From assembly GCF_015707995.1 (NCBI RefSeq), contig NZ_JAAGRY010000033.1, forward strand, positions 1-35,749: a stretch of 35,749 nucleotides of DNA, in the 5' to 3' direction. Below are positions 31,415 through 35,749 of the stretch, one piece after another (position 1 is the stretch's first letter; every line of letters starts with the position of its first letter). A model generated the notes under the pieces. The model worked only from the letters and a program-made list of their open reading frames with translations, was not told the DNA's origin and did no database searches. Both the position numbers and the translations under genes were made by a program. Origin of the DNA: Microbacterium paulum. Its GTDB lineage: Bacteria; Actinomycetota; Actinomycetes; Actinomycetales; Microbacteriaceae.

Positions 31415-32077
31415 ATGTCGCCGCGCCTTTCCGGTCTGCTCGTCGCCGTCCCCGTGATCGCCCTGCTCGTGGCGGGGTGTGCTTCTACCGACGACGACGC
31501 GCGACCTGGGGTCACGCCGACTTCCGCGGCATCGTCGTCGGGTTCGGGTGATGAGAGCGACATCCAGCCCCCCGACGATCTGAGCTTCGCGTCGGGCGCC
31601 GACCTGGACCCTCGACTGCGGGCGCAATGGGGCGACCCGCTCATGGCCGACGCGGCGTTCACCCTGACAACGCCGGACGACGGCAACGGCACCTGGGCGT
31701 ACACGCAGAACTCGTCGCAGTGCGAGGTGCGCTTCTGGCAGGGCGACATCTCGTCGATCACCGGCGCCGACGACGATCGCACCCTCTCCGACGCGGTGCT
31801 CGCCACCTGGCTGCAAGTGGGCACCGACCAGGTGACGGCGTCGGCGCAGGACGACGCCGTCGGATATTTCACCGGCGAGGCCGCGAGGACGCAGGTGCGC
31901 GCGGTCGCGGGCACCACGCAGTCCGGTGGCTCCTGGGTCGCCGCCGCGCGGGGCCTGCGCGCCATCGATGGCGGTTACGTCGTGCACATCACGTGCCCTG
32001 CCGGCCAGGACGCCCAGGCGGTCTACGCGTCGGTGCGCACACGCGGACTCACCCTGGTGCTCGCCCCCGGCCTCTGA
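31415..32077 (+). CDS. Putative lipoprotein
   Basis: A 220-residue predicted lipoprotein. The signal peptide ends in the lipobox LLVAGC (Cys22), followed by a Ser/Thr/Asp-rich linker to about residue 55 and a compact domain with RLRAQWGDPLMADAAFTL, SSQCEVRFWQGDIS and VVHITCPAGQDAQ. Two cysteines in the mature domain could form a disulfide. No family is recognised. It is read from a leaderless-type promoter and lies 48 bp before ftsY, which has its own -10, so it is probably a separate unit. Confidence 0.75.
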   Translation: MSPRLSGLLVAVPVIALLVAGCASTDDDARPGVTPTSAASSSGSGDESDIQPPDDLSFASGADLDPRLRAQWGDPLMADAAFTLTTPDDGNGTWAYTQNSSQCEVRFWQGDISSITGADDDRTLSDAVLATWLQVGTDQVTASAQDDAVGYFTGEAARTQVRAVAGTTQSGGSWVAAARGLRAIDGGYVVHITCPAGQDAQAVYASVRTRGLTLVLAPGL

Positions 32078-32113
32078 GCGGCTCGGTCTCCCGGGCGCGA
32101 CGGTCATCGCCTC

Positions 32114-32119
32114 TAGGCT
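32114..32119 (+). promoter_or_regulatory. -10 element of ftsY
   Basis: TAGGCT lies six bases before the ftsY ATG. Confidence 0.6.
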
Positions 32120-32125
32120 GGGAGC

Positions 32126-32998
32126 ATGGCTGAATCCTCCTGGTCGCTCGGTCGTGCCCTGCGCGGCATGTTCACCAAGCCCACGATCGACGAGAACACG
32201 TGGGACGACCTCGAGACGGCTCTGCTGACCGCCGATTTCGGGCCCGAGATCACCGAGCGGATCATCGACGAGCTGCACGAGAAGGTCGACCGCTACCGCA
32301 CGACCGATCCCCGCGACCTGCAGCGCATGCTCAAAGAGACCCTCGAAGAGCACTTCGCGAAGTTCGACACGACGCTGCGTCTCACCGAGCGGCCCGCCGT
32401 CGTGCTCGTCGTCGGGGTCAACGGCGTCGGCAAGACGACCACGATCGGCAAGTTCGCGAAGTTCCTGCAGCGCTACGGCCGCTCGGTCGTCGTGGGCGCC
32501 GCCGACACCTTCCGTGCGGCCGCCGTCGACCAGCTCGCGACGTGGGCCGAGCGCGGCGGAGCGACGATCGTGCGCCCGCAGCACGAGGGGCAAGACCCGG
32601 CATCCGTCGCCTATCAGACGATCGACTACGCCAAGCAGACCGGCACCGAGATCGTGCTCGTCGACACGGCGGGGCGTCTGCACACCAAGGGTGGGCTCAT
32701 GGACGAGCTCACAAAGATCCGCCGCGTCATCGAGAAGCAGGCGCCGATCAGCGAGGTGCTACTGGTGCTCGACGCCACGACCGGCCAGAACGGCGTGATG
32801 CAGGCCGAGGCGTTTCTCGAGCACGCCGGCGTCACCGGCCTCGTGCTCACCAAGCTCGACGGCTCGGCCAAGGGCGGGTTCGTGCTCGCAGTGCAGGAAC
32901 GCACCGGCATCCCGGTCAAGCTCCTCGGGCAGGGTGAAGACATCGGCGACCTCACCGGCTTCACGCCGCACGTGTTCGTGTCGGCGCTGGTGGACTGA
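32126..32998 (+). CDS. ftsY: Signal recognition particle receptor FtsY
   Basis: GTPase that docks the SRP-ribosome complex at the membrane. The 290-residue protein consists almost only of the NG domain; the acidic A domain of proteobacterial FtsY is absent, as usual in actinobacteria. G1 is GVNGVGKTT (97-105), followed by ADTFRAAAVDQL, DTAGRLHTK and TKLDGSAKGG, ending FTPHVFVSALVD. The short basic/hydrophobic start (SWSLGRALRGMF) may bind lipid. It has its own leaderless-type promoter. smc normally lies close upstream; here the islet and one lipoprotein gene separate them. Confidence 0.97.
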   Translation: MAESSWSLGRALRGMFTKPTIDENTWDDLETALLTADFGPEITERIIDELHEKVDRYRTTDPRDLQRMLKETLEEHFAKFDTTLRLTERPAVVLVVGVNGVGKTTTIGKFAKFLQRYGRSVVVGAADTFRAAAVDQLATWAERGGATIVRPQHEGQDPASVAYQTIDYAKQTGTEIVLVDTAGRLHTKGGLMDELTKIRRVIEKQAPISEVLLVLDATTGQNGVMQAEAFLEHAGVTGLVLTKLDGSAKGGFVLAVQERTGIPVKLLGQGEDIGDLTGFTPHVFVSALVD

Positions 32999-33025
32999 AC
33001 CCGCCAACGGTGGTTGCATAGGGTC

Positions 33026-33526
33026 ATGGCGATCGAGCACGACTACTTCGGACTGCTGGAGTCCGGACCCGACGGATCGATCTTCTGGTCCGAGACGGTC
33101 GACTTCGCGGATCAGCGGGTGACCGTCGACCTCACCGCGCCCGATCAAGACGACGTGTCGCAGGCGGCGCTCGACGTGGCGGCGGCGATGATCTCGTCGC
33201 TCGAGCAGATCGACATGACCGCACGGAACGCGATGGTCTCCGAACTCGACGACCGCACGAGCGAGGTGACCGAGTACCTGCTGCAGCAGCAGGAGGCGTT
33301 CGGCGACGACCTCGAAGACGTGCTCGTCGACATCTCGGGCGACACGCACATCGACATCATCCGCTCGCTGCAGCTCGTGAGCATGACGATCCTCGCCGAC
33401 GAGCACGGCGGTGCCGATCCCTTCGCCGTGCTCGAATACGCGCTCGACGCGGATGCCACCGACGAAGTGCTCCTCGTGAACCTCACGAGCGACGGCGCCG
33501 TGCAGTCGGTCACCAGCGCCGACTGA
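33026..33526 (+). CDS. Acidic cytoplasmic protein, DUF2004-like
   Basis: A 166-residue strongly acidic protein with no signal peptide or membrane segment, starting MAIEHDYFGLLESGPDGSIFW. The N-terminal HDYFG and the later EVLVDISG-like pattern fit DUF2004 proteins found behind ftsY in related bacteria; I hold this only loosely. ATG 33026 lies 27 bp after ftsY. A TAGGGT is only one base upstream of the ATG, too close for the leaderless spacing seen elsewhere, so translation from an ftsY read-through message is more likely. Function unknown. Confidence 0.7.
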   Translation: MAIEHDYFGLLESGPDGSIFWSETVDFADQRVTVDLTAPDQDDVSQAALDVAAAMISSLEQIDMTARNAMVSELDDRTSEVTEYLLQQQEAFGDDLEDVLVDISGDTHIDIIRSLQLVSMTILADEHGGADPFAVLEYALDADATDEVLLVNLTSDGAVQSVTSAD

Positions 33527-33563
33527 GTACCCCGCACTCGAGAAGGCACGCCCCGCGCGCGGG

Positions 33564-34586
33564 TCACACCGCCTGGGCGAACTCCTGGTCGCGGGCCAGG
33601 TGGGCGAGGTGCGGGGGGATCTCGCGACCGTGGGCGAGCATCGACTGCGCCCAGAGTCGTCCCGCGCGGTACGACGAGCGCACGAGCGGGCCGGCGAGCA
33701 CTCCGAGGAACCCGATCCGCTCGGCCTCGTCTTTGAACTCGACGAACTCGGCAGGCTTCACCCAACGTGCGACCGGCAGGTGGCGCGGCGAGGGGCGCAG
33801 GTACTGCGTGATCGTGATGATGTCGGTGCCCGCATCGTGCAGGTCATGCAGGGCCTGCACGACCTCGGCGGGCTCTTCGCCCATGCCGAGGATCAGGTTC
33901 GACTTGGTGATGAGGCCGGCGGCGCGAGCCTGCGTGAGCACGTCGAGCGAGCGCTCGTAGCGGAAGGCCGGACGGATGCGCTTGAAGATACGCGGCACGG
34001 TCTCGACGTTGTGCGCGAAGACCTCGGGTCGGGCGTCGAACACCTCGTTGAGCAGCGCCGGCTCACCGTTGAAGTCGGTCGCGAGCAGCTCGACGCCGGT
34101 GCCGGGGTTCACCGCGTGGATCTGCCGGATCGTCTCGGCGTTCAGCCACGCGCCGCCGTCGGGCAGGTCGTCGCGGGCGACGCAGGTGACCGTCGCGTAG
34201 CGCAGCTGCATGCGGCGCACGCTGTCGGCGACGCGCCGCGGCTCATCGGTGTCGTAATCGGCGGGCTTTCCCGTGTCGATCTGGCAGAAGTCGCACCGCC
34301 GAGTGCACTGCGACCCGCCGATGAGGAACGTCGCCTCGCGGTCTTCCCAGCACTCGTAGATGTTCGGGCAGCCGGCCTCTTGGCAGACCGTGTGCAGGCC
34401 CTCGCCCTTCACGAGCGACTGCAGGGCCTGGTACTCCGGCCCCATCTTCGCCTTCGTCTTGATCCACTCGGGCTTGCGCTCGATGGGGGTCTGGGCGTTC
34501 CGCACCTCGAGGCGCAGCAGCCTGCGCCCCTCGGGCGCGTTCGCGGGGCCGGTCTCGCCGGTCGGGCTGACGCCGCAGGCGCTCAT
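33564..34586 (-). CDS. lipA: Lipoyl synthase
   Basis: Radical-SAM enzyme inserting two sulfurs into protein-bound octanoate. The 340-residue protein has the auxiliary cluster cysteines in [12 protein letters not shown], the radical-SAM cluster CTRRCDFC, and the late serine ligand in VRSSYRAG. Its ATG overlaps the lipB stop by four bases (34583-34586), giving a coupled lipB-lipA operon, the order needed since LipB makes the LipA substrate. The first 28 residues ([12 protein letters not shown]) are non-conserved. Confidence 0.97.
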   Translation of the reverse strand: MSACGVSPTGETGPANAPEGRRLLRLEVRNAQTPIERKPEWIKTKAKMGPEYQALQSLVKGEGLHTVCQEAGCPNIYECWEDREATFLIGGSQCTRRCDFCQIDTGKPADYDTDEPRRVADSVRRMQLRYATVTCVARDDLPDGGAWLNAETIRQIHAVNPGTGVELLATDFNGEPALLNEVFDARPEVFAHNVETVPRIFKRIRPAFRYERSLDVLTQARAAGLITKSNLILGMGEEPAEVVQALHDLHDAGTDIITITQYLRPSPRHLPVARWVKPAEFVEFKDEAERIGFLGVLAGPLVRSSYRAGRLWAQSMLAHGREIPPHLAHLARDQEFAQAV

Positions 34587-35233
34587 GCCGCGACCTCGCT
34601 CGACGCACGCGCGAAGGATGCCTGGAATGCCGCGATCACGGCATCCACCACCTCGGCCGGGCGTACGTCGCGACCCAGCACCTCGCTGAGGGTCGTGACC
34701 CCGGCATCGGCGATGCCGCACGGAATGATCTGCGAGAACGGCAGCAGCGAGTTGTCGCAGTTCAGGGCGAAGCCGTGCATCGTGACGCCGCGCTGCACAC
34801 GCACGCCGATCGCGGCGATCTTGTCTTCGGAGAGCAGCCGGCGCACCCAGACGCCGCTGCGCCCCTCGACCCGGTATCCCTCGACGCCGAAGCCCGCGAG
34901 CACCTCGATGAGGATGCCTTCGAGTCGCCGCACGTGCGCGACGACATCGATGGGCTCGACGAGGCGCACGATCGGGTAGCCGACGAGCTGGCCCGGGCCG
35001 TGCCAGGTGATCTTGCCGCCGCGGTCGACGTCGACGACGGGGGTGCCGTCGGTGGGTCGCTCGTGGCGGGCGGTGCGGGCGCCGGCGGTGAACACCGGCT
35101 CGTGCTCGAGCAGCAGCAGCGTGTCGGGTCGCGTGCCCGCCGCGACCTCGCCGTGGATCTCGCGCTGGAGCGCCCAGCCGTCGGGATAGGGGATCAGGTC
35201 GGGAGCGAGCCCCACTGTCTGCACGTCGAGCAT
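34583..35233 (-). CDS. lipB: Octanoyltransferase
   Basis: Transfers octanoate from acyl carrier protein to lipoate-dependent enzymes. The 216-residue protein has [17 protein letters not shown] near residues 70-86, the catalytic Lys in EDKIAAIGV and the catalytic Cys in [11 protein letters not shown]. The ATG at 35233 has AAGGAG upstream. Its probable -10 (TATTGT, 35273-35268 minus) overlaps the palindrome in front of the TetR gene, so the regulator may also affect lipBA. Confidence 0.96.
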   Translation of the reverse strand: MLDVQTVGLAPDLIPYPDGWALQREIHGEVAAGTRPDTLLLLEHEPVFTAGARTARHERPTDGTPVVDVDRGGKITWHGPGQLVGYPIVRLVEPIDVVAHVRRLEGILIEVLAGFGVEGYRVEGRSGVWVRRLLSEDKIAAIGVRVQRGVTMHGFALNCDNSLLPFSQIIPCGIADAGVTTLSEVLGRDVRPAEVVDAVIAAFQASFARASSEVAA

Positions 35234-35250
35234 GACGCTCCTTCGGATCG

Positions 35251-35271
35251 TTGATGGACCGCGTCCAACAA
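35251..35271. promoter_or_regulatory. Probable TetR operator
   Basis: A 21-bp imperfect palindrome, half sites TTGaTGGAC and GTCCAaCAA around CGC, with one mismatch pair. It lies 22 bp upstream of the TetR ATG and touches the probable lipB -10. Size and place are typical of TetR-family operators. Confidence 0.6.
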
Positions 35272-35281
35272 TACGCCTTGC

Positions 35282-35287
35282 TAGCGT
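35282..35287 (+). promoter_or_regulatory. -10 element of the TetR gene
   Basis: TAGCGT lies six bases before ATG 35294. Confidence 0.6.
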
Positions 35288-35293
35288 GTGGGC

Positions 35294-35749
35294 ATGAGCA
35301 CCGGCCGCCCCCGCGCGACGTCGCGCGATGTGATCGCCGAAGCCGCGTGCGAACTCTTCCTCGAGCAGGGCTTCGAGGGCACGACCGTCGCCGACATCAC
35401 CCGCCGCGCGGGCGTCAGCCGCTCGAGTTTCTTCAACTACTTCACGTCGAAGTCCGACGTGCTCTGGGCCGGGCTCGACGAGCGCGTCGCGGCGCTCGCG
35501 ACGCGGCTGGCGGCGGATGAGGGCGCGGACGCCTCGGCATCCGTCGCGGCATCGCTCGCGGCCCTCGGCGACGACTTCGCGCCCGACAGCCTCGCGCTCG
35601 CCGTCGTGAACGCGGCGGCGATGGGCCTCGATGACGAGCTCGAGCGCGAAGGCGGACTGCGCCGATCGCGGATCGCCGCGACGGTCGCGGCGCGACTCGA
35701 GGCGGCCGGCAGCGACCCGATCACCGCCGAGGTCGCGGGCGCCGCGCAC
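35294..35749 (+). CDS. TetR/AcrR family regulator (3' end outside window)
   Basis: The first 152 residues of a one-component repressor. The DNA-binding domain is [51 protein letters not shown] (residues 10-60), a clear TetR helix-turn-helix. The following helices form the ligand domain, which is variable and gives no ligand clue. Start ATG 35294 is six bases behind TAGCGT. A palindrome 22 bp upstream suggests autoregulation. The downstream target genes lie outside the window. Confidence 0.92.
   Translation, partial: MSTGRPRATSRDVIAEAACELFLEQGFEGTTVADITRRAGVSRSSFFNYFTSKSDVLWAGLDERVAALATRLAADEGADASASVAASLAALGDDFAPDSLALAVVNAAAMGLDDELEREGGLRRSRIAATVAARLEAAGSDPITAEVAGAAH

Noticed and set aside
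33019..33024. TAGGGT as leaderless -10 of the gene at 33026
   Set aside because: Only one base separates it from the ATG, so transcription would start inside the coding region.

Overview
The window comes from a high-G+C Gram-positive bacterium. Gene order, a zinc-free L32, a DUF3515 gene between ddl and thiL, and heavy use of the words GGATGCC/GGCATCC point to an actinobacterium of the Microbacteriaceae, close to Microbacterium. This is inference from gene families; no search was run. Most of the window is core chromosome with short gaps. One low-G+C islet and one small inserted cassette stand out.

Layout. 1-1888: 3' part of a fructose PTS permease and HPr. 1987-4668: a metallo-beta-lactamase-fold hydrolase, tRNA-Glu with promoter and terminator, and an ECF-type sigma factor translationally coupled to a DUF4349 membrane protein that may be its anti-sigma partner. 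4777-5994: TerC-family metal transporter behind a probable yybP-ykoY-like riboswitch. 5920-7388: a 1.4-kb cassette with a DUF559 nuclease-like gene between two related palindromes, bracketed by a 76-bp direct repeat of the terC 3' end. 7411-9579: leucine leader peptide, leuC, leuD. 9647-13913: murA, plsC, gpsA, ddl (peptidoglycan precursors and phospholipid). 13951-16644: DUF3515 lipoprotein, thiL, rsmD and a second acyltransferase. 16757-21997: recG, coaD, DUF177, rpmF, rnc, mutM. 22001-23588 (minus): GNAT protein preceded by two unreported-looking small ORFs. 23719-27273: smc. 27279-31228 (minus): an accessory islet. 31415-33526: lipoprotein, ftsY, a DUF2004-like protein. 33564-35233 (minus): lipB-lipA. 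35294-end: TetR regulator.

The islet between smc and ftsY is the most unusual part. It reads A-B-C-D: an EspC/WXG-like small protein, a half WXG hairpin, a 521-residue DUF1023-type alpha/beta hydrolase, and a lipoprotein, with every junction a 4-base GTGA overlap. Behind it lies a second, decayed unit holding only the C-terminal third of the hydrolase, a diverged lipoprotein and a frameshifted second lipoprotein. About 500 bp of the two hydrolase copies are nearly identical, yet their last 13 residues and the following lipoproteins differ. That is the architecture expected of a polymorphic effector/immunity locus with an orphan module.

Regulation. At least eleven starts carry a TANNNT hexamer exactly six bases (seven for coaD) upstream of the start codon, which implies widespread leaderless transcription. 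This rule corrects the rsmD start, reveals a leucine leader peptide before leuC, and shows that DUF3515 and thiL are read from divergent -10 elements that share two bases.
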